Below are positions 33,387-45,115 of a DNA stretch of 64,000 bases, one piece after another. Position 1 is the first letter of the stretch; the number at the start of each line of letters is the position of its first letter. Both the position numbers and the translations under genes were made by a program. The notes beneath the pieces were generated by a model. The model made no database searches and was not told the origin of the DNA. It saw only the letters and a program-made list of their open reading frames with translations. The stretch is from the NCBI GenBank assembly GCA_016794525.1, contig JAEUJY010000062.1, positions 270,291 through 334,290 of the forward strand, written 5' to 3'. Source of the stretch: Myxococcales bacterium (GTDB lineage Bacteria; Myxococcota_A; Polyangia; Haliangiales; Haliangiaceae).

Positions 33387-34094
33387 TCAGCGGATCGTCG
33401 CGATGGTCAGCTTGCCGGCCTCGACCGGCAGCGAGGTCGGGCCGACGATCGCGCCGGTGGTCGCCAGGGTCGACGTGCCGGCCGCGACGTTGGTGAACAG
33501 CACCAGCCCGCCGGTCGCGCCCGCGGCCCACGTCAGATCGTCGTTGTTGTCGACCGCGAACGCCGTGCCGCCGCCGGTCAGCGTGAGCGCCCGCGGCGTG
33601 CCCATCTGCTGGATCAAGACGTGGCCGCGCGCCGGATCCGGGGTCACGCCGATCTCCGTGAAGAACGACGCGACGCGCGTGGTCTTGATGCCCTTGATCT
33701 GGAAGAAGAACAGCCCCGGCGGGTCGAACACCTCGGGCCGCGTCACGTAGATCGCGGGCTGGTAGTCGGCCTGGGTCGCGTCGATGACGCTGACGTGGCC
33801 GCGGCCGATGCACAGCTCGACCCGGCCGTTGGGGTTGGTCGTGAACGTCCGGGTCGGCTCGCCGCGCACGGTCCAGGTGGCGAACTCGACGCCGTCGAAG
33901 GTGTTGGTCGTCGAGTCCCAGTCCTCGTAGGCGCCGGTCAGGAAGAAGTCGGCGCCGCACGGACCGGCGTCGATGTCGGGGCCGTCGATGGCGACGTCGA
34001 TGGCGGCGTCGACCGCGGCGTCGACGGGCTGGGCGGCGTCGTCGGCGCAGGCGGCGACCGCGGTCAGCGCGAGCAGGGCGCAGGCGGGCTTCAT
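33387..34094 (-). CDS. Hypothetical lipoprotein
   Basis: This 235-residue protein has a signal ending V-A-A-C at the chosen ATG and an Asp/Ala-rich spacer (D-A-A-V-D-A-A-I-D and similar). The domain is beta-rich (F-F-L-T-G-A-Y-E-D-W, T-F-T-T-N-P-N-G-R-V-E-L-C, L-F-F-F-Q-I-K-G) and may be an immunoglobulin-like or carbohydrate-binding sandwich. No family can be named. The large open frame extending to 35189 is antisense to the next gene and is rejected. It is divergent from the propeller lipoprotein. Confidence 0.7.
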   Translation of the reverse strand: MKPACALLALTAVAACADDAAQPVDAAVDAAIDVAIDGPDIDAGPCGADFFLTGAYEDWDSTTNTFDGVEFATWTVRGEPTRTFTTNPNGRVELCIGRGHVSVIDATQADYQPAIYVTRPEVFDPPGLFFFQIKGIKTTRVASFFTEIGVTPDPARGHVLIQQMGTPRALTLTGGGTAFAVDNNDDLTWAAGATGGLVLFTNVAAGTSTLATTGAIVGPTSLPVEAGKLTIATIR

Positions 34095-34271
34095 GGCGTG
34101 GCGCCACTGTCGCACGGGGGCCGCGCACCGGGGGTGGCGGCGGATCGTCGCGTGCCCGGGCTCACGGTCCGACCGGCGGCCGTGATCGCGGCAACCTGTC
34201 ACCGAATCTCCGCGCCAACGTCGCGGCACTTGGAGTAGGGTGCGCCTCTTTTCGGATCCGGAGTCGCATCG

Positions 34272-35162
34272 ATGTCCATCTCGACCCGCCTCGTCCCCGC
34301 CGCCCTCGTGTTCGCCGCCGCCTGTGGCCCCTCGGTCACCGGCAACGGCGACGACGTCCCGTCGATCGACGCCGCCACCGACGGCGCGACCGACGGGCGC
34401 GTGATCGACGGGCCGGGCGGCATCGACGCCGACGAGTCGCCGCCGAGCCGGGTCTACGCCCACTCGGGCCAGATGCTGTACCGCATCGACACCACGACCA
34501 ACGCCGCGATCCCGATCGGGCCGTTCACCAACCTCGGCACGCAGTCGATGACCGACATCGCGGTCGATCGCGACGAGCGCATGATCGGCGTGACGCTCAA
34601 CAAGATCTTCGAGGTCGACGAGGCCACCGGCGCGTGCACGCTGCTCGCCAGCTTCACCGGCAGCGACAACCTGACCAGCCTGTCGTTCGTGCCGGCCAAC
34701 CCGGCGGCGCCCGACGGCCCCGAGATGCTGGTCGCGGCGACCGACACCGGCGCGGTGATCCGCATCGACATCGCCGGCGCGTCGGCGACCTCGACCGTGA
34801 TCGGCGACTACGGCCAGTCGGGCGGCATGGACGTGATCTCGAGCGGCGACATCGTCTACGTCCGCGGCTTCGGCACGGTGGCCACCGTCGACGTCGGCGC
34901 GACCACCGGCCAGGACTACCTGGCGGTGATCGATCCGATGAACAACTGGGCCGCGACCGTCGTCGGCACCGGCACCGGCTTCGACAAGATCTTCGGCGTG
35001 GCGTTCTGGGGCGGCCAGCTGTACGGCTTCGCCGACGGCGGCGCCGGCATGGGCTCGTTCGTCCGCCTCGATCGCCAGACCGGCGCCGGGACGCTGCTGC
35101 AGGCCGGCACGATCCGCTGGTTCGGCGCGGGCGTCACGACGTCGGCGCCGATCATCCCCTGA
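34272..35162 (+). CDS. Lipoprotein with beta-propeller-like repeats
   Basis: This 296-residue protein has a leader ending A-A-A-C and a D-A/D-G spacer. From R-V-Y-A-H-S-G-Q-M-L-Y-R-I-D-T onward it has repeated blade-like units (I-F-E-V-D-E-A-T-G, V-I-R-I-D-I-A-G, F-V-R-L-D-R-Q-T-G) resembling an NHL/YncE-type propeller. Secreted to the envelope; ligand unknown. GGAG lies 8 nt before ATG 34272, and TAGGGT (34236-34241) further upstream could be a -10, leaving a leader of about 25 nt. Confidence 0.7.
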   Translation: MSISTRLVPAALVFAAACGPSVTGNGDDVPSIDAATDGATDGRVIDGPGGIDADESPPSRVYAHSGQMLYRIDTTTNAAIPIGPFTNLGTQSMTDIAVDRDERMIGVTLNKIFEVDEATGACTLLASFTGSDNLTSLSFVPANPAAPDGPEMLVAATDTGAVIRIDIAGASATSTVIGDYGQSGGMDVISSGDIVYVRGFGTVATVDVGATTGQDYLAVIDPMNNWAATVVGTGTGFDKIFGVAFWGGQLYGFADGGAGMGSFVRLDRQTGAGTLLQAGTIRWFGAGVTTSAPIIP

Positions 35163-35218
35163 CCGCCCACGCGCACGCCGCGCGTGCAACCCCGGCCCGG
35201 CCGGCGCATCCTTGGGCC

Positions 35219-36682
35219 ATGCGCTGGTGGATCGGAGCCCTGCCGCTGGTGATCGCGTGCGCCGCCTCGCCGCGGCCGGGCCCGGGCGCCCCCGCCGGTG
35301 GAGGCTCGCCGCCGCGCGACCCTGCCGCCACGCCCCCGCGCGCGGCCGGGGCCACCGTCGACACCGTCGGCACCGCCCACCCGATCGTCCTCGAGGCCGC
35401 CGCCGCGGACGGCAGCTGGGTGGTGATCTGCCAGGCCCGCGCCGACACCGACGGCGACGGCGAGGTCGCCGTGCACGTCGGCTACCACGGCGACACCTAC
35501 GGCGATCGCTTCGCGCCGTTCGTCGTCGGCCGCGACGGGCGCGAGCAGGCGATCGACGCGGTGGTCGCGCACTCCGACGACGGTCGCTGGCTGGCGGTGG
35601 TGCGCGGCGGCACGCTGGCGCTCCACGACGCGACGGCCGACACCTGGCTCGAGCTGCCCGGCGCCGCCCCCCAGGACGACGGCGTGCCGGTGCTGCGCCA
35701 CCGCGCCGCCAGCATCGACGGCGCTGGCACGCGGCTGGTGTACTTCCGCAGCGGCGATCGCGTCGTCGTGCGCGACCTGGCGACGGGCGCCGAGCGCGAG
35801 GTGACCCAGCCGGGGATCTGGCGGGCCGAGGTCGATCGCGACGGCCGCTGGGCGCGGCTCTTGGTCGTGCGCAAGGATCAGGACGGCGACGGCAAGCGCA
35901 CGTGGCCGTCGCTGCGCACGTCGCTGTCCGATCGCGACTGCCGCGGCCCGATCACGTCGTACTCGACCGGCGGCTGGTCGGGCGACATGCCCGAGTTCCT
36001 GTGGCTCGACCTCGCGACCGGCGCGATCGTCGACGAGGGCGAGGCGATCGTGGCGCCGGTCGGCGACGACCTCTTGCGCGCCGGGTCGCGCGGCGCGCTC
36101 AGCCTCGGCGGTCGCGAGCTGGCGTCGGCGGCGTGCGATCCGCAGGTGGTCGGCGTCGCCGCGTCGCCGCCGCGGGTGCTGTACACCTGCCGCCCCGGCC
36201 ACGGCGACGAGGCGGCGGTGACGCTGGCCGGGCCGGGGCTGGCGCGCCCGACGACGATGACCGCGACCCGCCGCGCCGACTGGCGCGACGAGCTGGCCCG
36301 CTACCGCGACCCGGTGGCGTGCAACCACGGCACCTGCGTCGACCTGGACAGCGGCGCCGCGCGGCCCGATCCCAGCAGCGGCCACGACGTGATCGCCAGC
36401 CACGGCACCCGCCGGCTGATCGCCGGCCCGCCGCTGGCGATCGTCGACGTCGCCGATGGCAGCCGGGTCGAGGTCGGCGACGGTGGCGACGCGCTGCAGG
36501 CCGCCGCCGGCCCGGTCGTGGTGGTCGCCGGCGTGGTCTACGACCTCGCCGCGCGGACGCGGCTGGGCGCGGTCCGCGGCGCGGTGCAGGCGGTCGATCG
36601 CGCCGGCCGCGTGCTGGTGCTCGAGGGCGACGACGGCGGCATCCCGCGCGGGCCGCTGCGCTGGGTCGCGCCCAGCCCCTGA
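35219..36682 (+). CDS. Envelope lipoprotein with D-x-D-G-D-G loops
   Basis: This 487-residue protein has a signal ending V-I-A-C and a Pro/Gly-rich linker. A strand-rich body carries two calcium-type loops (D-T-D-G-D-G-E and K-D-Q-D-G-D-G-K) and repeated propeller-like units (S-D-D-G-R-W-L-A-V-V, V-D-R-D-G-R-W-A-R-L-L). It has several Cys, suiting an oxidising compartment. I recognise no named family. ATG 35219 has no Shine-Dalgarno and no obvious TAnnnT. Its stop codon is the first part of the three-way-junction element at 36681. Confidence 0.68.
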   Translation: MRWWIGALPLVIACAASPRPGPGAPAGGGSPPRDPAATPPRAAGATVDTVGTAHPIVLEAAAADGSWVVICQARADTDGDGEVAVHVGYHGDTYGDRFAPFVVGRDGREQAIDAVVAHSDDGRWLAVVRGGTLALHDATADTWLELPGAAPQDDGVPVLRHRAASIDGAGTRLVYFRSGDRVVVRDLATGAEREVTQPGIWRAEVDRDGRWARLLVVRKDQDGDGKRTWPSLRTSLSDRDCRGPITSYSTGGWSGDMPEFLWLDLATGAIVDEGEAIVAPVGDDLLRAGSRGALSLGGRELASAACDPQVVGVAASPPRVLYTCRPGHGDEAAVTLAGPGLARPTTMTATRRADWRDELARYRDPVACNHGTCVDLDSGAARPDPSSGHDVIASHGTRRLIAGPPLAIVDVADGSRVEVGDGGDALQAAAGPVVVVAGVVYDLAARTRLGAVRGAVQAVDRAGRVLVLEGDDGGIPRGPLRWVAPSP

Positions 36683-36759
36683 GTCTCAGGAGGTGCGTCG
36701 CCGCACCTCCCTCGGCGGGGCCAGGTCCCCGCCGAGCCTCCCACCAGGACGCGAGACTC
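36681..36759 (+). ncRNA. Three-way-junction structured element after a stop codon
   Basis: The outer stem GAGTCTC (36681-36687)/GAGACTC (36753-36759) encloses two perfect hairpins: GGAGGTGCG/CGCACCTCC (36689-36697, 36702-36710; loop TCGC) and CTCGGCGGGG/CCCCGCCGAG (36711-36720, 36727-36736; loop CCAGGT). All stems are perfect Watson-Crick. The first hairpin shares its 8-bp core with the terminator at 17754-17773. It is perhaps a terminator, or a repeated regulatory or mobile structured element. Confidence 0.55.
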
Positions 36760-36843
36760 CCGGCGCGTCGACCGGTGCTCGTCCGAAGCGCGGACAAGCG
36801 CTGGCCGCTTGTGTCGACGCGGCGCCGGCGCGACCATCGCGCG

Positions 36844-37578
36844 ATGCGCCGCACCCTGCCGCTGAGCCTGCTGATCGTCGCGTGCGGTGGTGGCGCGGCC
36901 CGCCCGATCGCGCCCGCCAACCACGGCGTCGATCCCGGCGGCGGCGGCGCGCCGGCCGGCTCGCTCGACGAGGCGCGGGCCGCACTGGCGCGCGGCGAGG
37001 CGCCGGACGCGATCTGCTTCGCGTGGTCGGCGTCGACCCGCACCGCGGCGTGCGCCGTCGACGAGTCGAGCATCCAGGGCGGCGCGACGCTGGCGGTGCG
37101 CTTCCTCGGCGATCGCCCCGCCGAGCACGTCTACTACCAGCACCCCGAGGACCGGCAGTTCTTCGGGGTCGAGGCCGAGTTCATCGATCAGGCCGCGCTC
37201 GCCGCGATCGATCAGGCGCTGCGCGACGGCGGGTTCGTGGCGTGGGACTTCGCGCCGCGCGAGCTGGCGCCCGGCGTCGAGGGGCAGCTCGGCGCGATCG
37301 CGCTGCGGCGCACGCGCACCGCGACCGGTACCGACGGCGATCCGATGACCGGCGTGTGGGACACGTTCACCGACACCGTCGAGGCGCGCTGCGGTGGCGC
37401 GTGGCGACCGGTGGCGCTGCCCGCGACGTCGTTCGCCAGCCCGATCGGCGAGGTGACGATCGCGACGCTGACCACGCCGGCTGGGCAGCTCGTCTTCACC
37501 GCGTCCTGGCACTACGGGATCGAGGGCGACAGCGGCGGCGGCGCCGACGCGGTGGCGCTGCCGGCGCTGTGTCCGTGA
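36844..37578 (+). CDS. Hypothetical lipoprotein
   Basis: This 244-residue protein has a short signal ending I-V-A-C-G-G-G at the chosen ATG. The mature part contains one Cys pair (C-F-A-W, A-A-C-A-V-D), a charged helix-strand domain (V-Y-Y-Q-H-P-E-D-R-Q-F-F-G-V-E) and a second Cys pair near the end (E-A-R-C-G-G, L-P-A-L-C). No family recognised. The last codon overlaps the start of the next gene in GTGA (37575-37578), so the two are co-translated. Confidence 0.7.
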   Translation: MRRTLPLSLLIVACGGGAARPIAPANHGVDPGGGGAPAGSLDEARAALARGEAPDAICFAWSASTRTAACAVDESSIQGGATLAVRFLGDRPAEHVYYQHPEDRQFFGVEAEFIDQAALAAIDQALRDGGFVAWDFAPRELAPGVEGQLGAIALRRTRTATGTDGDPMTGVWDTFTDTVEARCGGAWRPVALPATSFASPIGEVTIATLTTPAGQLVFTASWHYGIEGDSGGGADAVALPALCP

Positions 37579-37952
37579 CCGGGCGGCAGGCGCGCCGGCT
37601 GGCGGGCGTCGCGCTGATCGTCGTCGGCGCGGTGCTGGCGCTCAGCCCCCACGCGGTCGCCGACGCGCTCGATCGCCCGGCCCGCACGACGTCGCAGCTG
37701 ATCAACCTGCGCGCGAGCTGGGGCGGGACGCTGGCAGGGCTCGGCGGGTTCGTCGCGTGGCTGCCGGGGCTGCGGCCGTGGTGGCGCGCCGCGGTCGGCT
37801 TGCTCGCGTGGGTGATGGCGGGCGTCGGGGCGGCGCGGCTGCTCGGGTTCGCGCTCGACGGCGCGCCCGACGGACGGCAGTGGGTGTGGATCACCGCCGA
37901 GGTGGTGCTGGCGGTCGGCGGCGCCATCGCGCTCGCGCGCCGGCGGCGGTAG
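37575..37952 (+). CDS. DUF4345-type four-helix membrane protein
   Basis: This 125-residue protein has four hydrophobic helices (A-L-I-V-V-G-A-V-L-A-L, W-G-G-T-L-A-G-L-G-G-F, W-W-R-A-A-V-G-L-L-A-W-V, and I-T-A-E-V-V-L-A-V-G-G) and the N-L-R-A-S-W-G-G signature between helices one and two. This pattern fits the small DUF4345 family of inner-membrane proteins with no known function. GTG 37575 overlaps the upstream stop. Its own TAG stop at 37950 forms the TAnnnT element of the next gene. Confidence 0.78.
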   Translation: MTGRQARRLAGVALIVVGAVLALSPHAVADALDRPARTTSQLINLRASWGGTLAGLGGFVAWLPGLRPWWRAAVGLLAWVMAGVGAARLLGFALDGAPDGRQWVWITAEVVLAVGGAIALARRRR

Positions 37953-37961
37953 CCTCCGGGC

Positions 37962-38237
37962 GTGTGCCGCAACATCCGCGTCCTCCACAACTTCGCGCCT
38001 CCGACCACGCCCGAAGAGATCCACGCCGCCGCGCTGCAGTACGTGCGCAAGGTGAGCGGATCGACGCGGCCGTCGATGGCCAACCAGGTGGCGTTCGACG
38101 CCGCCGTCACGTCGATCGCGGCGATCACCACCGCGCTGCTGGAGAAGCTCGAGGCGCGCGGCGAGCCGCGGACCCGCGAGGGCGAGCTGGCCAAGGCCAA
38201 GGCGCGCTGGGAGAAGCGATCGGCGACGCGGGAGTGA
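37962..38237 (+). CDS. DUF2277-family small protein
   Basis: This 91-residue protein reads C-R-N-I-R-V-L-H-N-F-A-P-P-T-T at the N-terminus, A-A-L-Q-Y-V-R-K-V-S-G mid-protein, and N-Q-V-A-F-D-A-A-V, an almost consensus DUF2277 sequence. These are short, conserved cytoplasmic proteins of unknown function. Start GTG 37962 encodes V(M)-C-R-N; TAGCCT (37950-37955), formed by the upstream stop codon, ends 6 nt before it. Confidence 0.88.
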   Translation: MCRNIRVLHNFAPPTTPEEIHAAALQYVRKVSGSTRPSMANQVAFDAAVTSIAAITTALLEKLEARGEPRTREGELAKAKARWEKRSATRE

Positions 38238-38266
38238 ATCGACGCGACGCGTCGAGGCAAGTAGGC

Positions 38267-38357
38267 GATTTACATAGTCTGTGAACGCATTGACGGACCT
38301 CCCGCTTTGTAAATCATAATGTCAATAGAAATCAAATAGTTACAGATTGACAGATTG
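38267..38357. promoter_or_regulatory. AT-rich regulatory island with repeated ATTGAC motifs
   Basis: It contains an 8-bp inverted repeat GATTTACA (38267-38274)/TGTAAATC (38308-38315). It also has ATTGAC (38289-38294), its complement GTCAAT (38321-38326), ATTGAC again (38346-38351), and a tandem repeat of ACAGATTG (38342-38357). A -35-like TTGACG (38290-38295) and -10-like CATAAT (38315-38320) are 19 nt apart. It probably controls the dehydrogenase gene. Confidence 0.6.
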
Positions 38358-38394
38358 AACATGGATCCGCATGCTGAGTCTCCAGGAGGCACTC

Positions 38395-39309
38395 ATGTCG
38401 GAACCGAAGCACATCGGCATCGTCGGGAGCGGACTGATGGGGGCGGGCATCGCGGAGGTCGCGGCCCTCGCCGGGCTGCCGGTCACGCTGGTCAAGGCGA
38501 CCCCGGGCGATCCCGAGTCGGCCCGGGCGCGCATCCGCGCGTCGATGGCCGCCCGGGTGGCCAAGGGCAAGCTCGCGGCCGAGGACGCCGACCGCGCGCT
38601 CGCGTTGATCACCGCCACCTGCGACGTCGACGCGGTCGCCGGTTGCGACCTGGTGATCGAGGCGATCGTCGAGGACCTCGGCGCCAAGCGCGAGCTGTTC
38701 GCGCGGCTCGACGCGCTGCTCGCGCCCGACGCGATCCTGGCCTCCAACACCTCGACCCTGAAGATCGCCGATCTGTCGGACGGGCTGCGGCCGCGCCGCA
38801 CGCTCGGCCTGCACTTCTTCTCGCCGGTGCCGGCGATGGCGCTGGTCGAGGTGGCGCACCTGGCCGACACCGACGCCGACGCGCTGGCCGCGTGCGAGGC
38901 GTTCGTCGCGCGCCTCGGCAAGACCGCGGTGCCGGTGCTCGACTCGACCGGCTTCGTCGTGAACCGGCTGCTGGTGCCGATGCTGCTGGGCGCGATCCAC
39001 GCCTACGAGCAGGGCCTGGCCAGCGCCGAGCACATCGACACCGCGATGCGGCTGGGCTGCGGCCACCCGATGGGCCCGCTGGCGCTGTCGGACCTGATCG
39101 GGCTCGACGTCGTCTACGCGATGGCCAAGCTCCTCTACAAGGAGTTCGGCGACGACCGCTACCGCGCGCCGGCGCTGCTGCGCCGCCTGGTGCAGGCCGG
39201 CCAGCTCGGCAAGAAGTCGGGCATCGGCCTCTACGACTACAGCGCCAAGCCGGCCAAGGCCAACAAGGCCGCGCTGGTCATCGCCGCGCAGCCGTCGATC
39301 GCGGCGTAG
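38395..39309 (+). CDS. 3-hydroxyacyl-CoA (3-hydroxybutyryl-CoA) dehydrogenase
   Basis: This 304-residue NAD-dependent enzyme oxidises 3-hydroxyacyl-CoA to 3-ketoacyl-CoA, or does the reverse in butanoate-type pathways. The N-terminal Rossmann fold carries I-G-I-V-G-S-G-L-M-G-A-G-I-A and L-V-I-E-A-I-V-E-D-L. The middle has S-N-T-S-T-L-K-I and G-L-H-F-F-S-P-V-P, the signature of the family with its catalytic His. The C-terminal domain shows V-N-R-L-L-V-P, G-C-G-H-P-M-G-P-L-A-L-S-D-L-I-G-L-D and G-K-K-S-G-I-G-L-Y. AGGAGG (38384-38389) 5 nt before ATG 38395 decides the start over ATG 38371. It is a stand-alone gene behind an unusually AT-rich control region. Confidence 0.95.
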   Translation: MSEPKHIGIVGSGLMGAGIAEVAALAGLPVTLVKATPGDPESARARIRASMAARVAKGKLAAEDADRALALITATCDVDAVAGCDLVIEAIVEDLGAKRELFARLDALLAPDAILASNTSTLKIADLSDGLRPRRTLGLHFFSPVPAMALVEVAHLADTDADALAACEAFVARLGKTAVPVLDSTGFVVNRLLVPMLLGAIHAYEQGLASAEHIDTAMRLGCGHPMGPLALSDLIGLDVVYAMAKLLYKEFGDDRYRAPALLRRLVQAGQLGKKSGIGLYDYSAKPAKANKAALVIAAQPSIAA

Positions 39310-39354
39310 CGCCGTCGGGATCCGGGCGGGCTTCGCCGCGCCACCGACCCGGGG

Positions 39355-43146
<3,792 letters not shown>

Positions 43147-43210
43147 GGTGAGGTCGACGGAGCGCGCGTGCGATCTTCCCGCCGGGACGGAAGCGAGTAC
43201 CTTCGCGGGG

Positions 43211-44332
43211 ATGCGCGTCGGCATCGTCACCACCTCGTACCCGCGCTGGCGCGGCGACGCGGCCGGCAGCTTCGTCGCCGGGCACGCGGCGTACCTGCGC
43301 GGCACCGGCGCCACCGTCGAGATCGTCGCGGCCGGCGCGCCCGACGTCGATCCGGCGTGGGACGCCGCCGAGGGCGTGCGGCGGATCGCGGCGCCGCCGG
43401 GCCTGTTCTACGCCGGCGGCGCGCCCGAGGCGATCGGCCGCGGCGTCGGTGGCGCGGCGGGCTTCGCGGCGCGGCTGGGCGCGGCGGTGGTGGCGCGCGC
43501 GCCGCGCTGGGACGCGGTGGCCGCGCACTGGCTGGCGCCGTCGTCGTGGGCGGCGGTGCCGACGCGCGGCCCGCTCCTGGCGATCGCCCACGGCGGCGAC
43601 GTCCACCTGCTGGCGGCGCGCGGGCTCCTGCGCTCGACGCTGCGCGCGCTGGCGGTGCGTGGCGCCCGCCTGGCCTGCGTGGCCGCGCCGCTGCGCGACG
43701 CGGTGATCGCGGCGCGGCCCGCGGCGGCGGCGTCGACGATCGTCCAGCCGATGGGCGTCGACGACGCGACGATCGCCGCGGTGGTGGCGGCGCGCGCGGT
43801 CCGGCCGGCGCAGCCGCACGTGACGATCGCGGTCCTCGCGCGGCTGGTGCCGATCAAGGGCGTCGACGTGGCGCTGTGGGCGCTGGCGTCGCTGCCGCCG
43901 CGGTTCCGCATGGTGGTCGCCGGCGACGGGCCCGAGCGCGCGCGGCTGACGACGCTGGCGCGCGAGCTCGGCGTCGAGGATCGCGTCGCGTGGCGCGGCT
44001 GGCTCGACGCGCCGGCGCGCGATCGCGTGCTGGTCGACGCCGACGTCGTCGCGGTGCCGTCGATCGTCACGCCCGACGGGCGCCACGAGGGCACGCCGCT
44101 CGCCGCGCTCGAGGCCCTGGCGTGCGGGGTGCCGGTGGTCGCGACCGCCACCGGCGGACTCGCGGCGCTCGCGACCTGCGGCGCGCAGCTCGTCGGGCCG
44201 CGCGATCCGCGGGCGCTGGCCGCGGCCATCGCGCGCGCCGCGACCATGCCCCTCGCGCCGGTCAGCGCGCTCGCGTGGCCCGCGGTCGGCGCCCGTCTCG
44301 ACGAGCACTGGAGGCGTCAGGTGCGTAGCTGA
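43211..44332 (+). CDS. GT4-family glycosyltransferase
   Basis: This 373-residue GT-B fold enzyme has an N-terminal [21 protein letters not shown], the acceptor-side pattern of GT4 proteins that transfer sugars from nucleotide donors to glycans or lipids. The C-terminal half contains [20 protein letters not shown], and the E-x(7)-E motif in [20 protein letters not shown]. Cytoplasmic. TACCTT (43198-43203) ends 7 nt before ATG 43211. It is divergent from the large effector gene, with 64 bp between start codons. Confidence 0.9.
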   Translation: MRVGIVTTSYPRWRGDAAGSFVAGHAAYLRGTGATVEIVAAGAPDVDPAWDAAEGVRRIAAPPGLFYAGGAPEAIGRGVGGAAGFAARLGAAVVARAPRWDAVAAHWLAPSSWAAVPTRGPLLAIAHGGDVHLLAARGLLRSTLRALAVRGARLACVAAPLRDAVIAARPAAAASTIVQPMGVDDATIAAVVAARAVRPAQPHVTIAVLARLVPIKGVDVALWALASLPPRFRMVVAGDGPERARLTTLARELGVEDRVAWRGWLDAPARDRVLVDADVVAVPSIVTPDGRHEGTPLAALEALACGVPVVATATGGLAALATCGAQLVGPRDPRALAAAIARAATMPLAPVSALAWPAVGARLDEHWRRQVRS

Positions 44333-44437
44333 GTTCGCACCGAGTGCGCGATCTTCGACGCAAGCTGACGGCGCGATGGTCGGGCCAGCCGATCTGTTCG
44401 TGAATGGCGTTCCAACGAACCTACACAGTTACAGTGG

Positions 44438-44443
44438 TACAAT
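44438..44443 (+). promoter_or_regulatory. Putative -10 element of the GT2-like gene
   Basis: TACAAT ends 9 nt before ATG 44453 and sits in a relatively AT-rich stretch that also holds a short TTCGT/ACGAA inverted repeat (around 44397-44419). No clear -35. Confidence 0.45.
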
Positions 44444-44452
44444 CTCCGCCAC

Positions 44453-45085
44453 ATGACCGTCACCGCGGCGGCACAGAACCTGCTGTCTCCTCAGGTCTTG
44501 ATGTCGACCTGCTTCGAAGTCTCGGTCGTCCTTCCGTTCGGGGATGATGAAGACGCGATCGGCCCCGCGGTGCAGCGGCTCGCCGCGGAGCTGCGGACGA
44601 TGTCGATCTCGTTCGAGGTGCTCGCGGTCGACGAGGACTCCGGCGACAACTCCCACGCCGTGCTCGCGCTGCAGCGCGCGCGCGTGCCGGAGCTGCGGGT
44701 GATCCACGCGCCGCGCCGCGGCCGGGGCGCCGACGCCGGCGCCGCCCGCGCGCAGGGCCGCGTGCTGTGGATCATCGACCCGCACAAGGCGCTCGGCCCG
44801 ATGACCGGCGCCGCCGAGGCGATCCGCGCGGTGCGCGAGGGCACGGTCGACGCCGTCGTGATGCACGACGCGTTCATCGTCGCCAACCGCGTGCGCGCGC
44901 TGCCGGCGCTGACCGGCCTGCGCGGCTTCCGCGACGCGCGCCAGCGGCGCCTGGCCCGGCGGCTCGCCGCCGGCGGCCTCCGCCTCGACGTGCAGCAGGT
45001 CGAGACCACGACCTCGACGCGCCCGCGCTGGCTGTCGGCGTTCCTGCCGCGCCGCGCGCCATCGTCGACGTCGCGCCCGTCGTGA
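44453..45085 (+). CDS. Small GT2-like glycosyltransferase, possibly degenerate
   Basis: This 210-residue protein opens with a GT-A-like strand (S-V-V-L-P-F-G-D-D-E) and L-A-V-D-E-D-S-G-D-N-S, as in dolichol-phosphate-mannose-synthase-like GT2 proteins. However, the catalytic DxD expected after the third strand appears altered to I-I-D-P-H, and the length is short with no membrane tail. It may be inactive, or have a changed donor or a regulatory role. ATG 44453 is supported by TACAAT upstream. It sits just before rseP, but with its own promoter-like region. Confidence 0.68.
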   Translation: MTVTAAAQNLLSPQVLMSTCFEVSVVLPFGDDEDAIGPAVQRLAAELRTMSISFEVLAVDEDSGDNSHAVLALQRARVPELRVIHAPRRGRGADAGAARAQGRVLWIIDPHKALGPMTGAAEAIRAVREGTVDAVVMHDAFIVANRVRALPALTGLRGFRDARQRRLARRLAAGGLRLDVQQVETTTSTRPRWLSAFLPRRAPSSTSRPS

Positions 45086-45115
45086 TCGCGTCCGGGCTGC
45101 TATAGTCCGAGGCAC

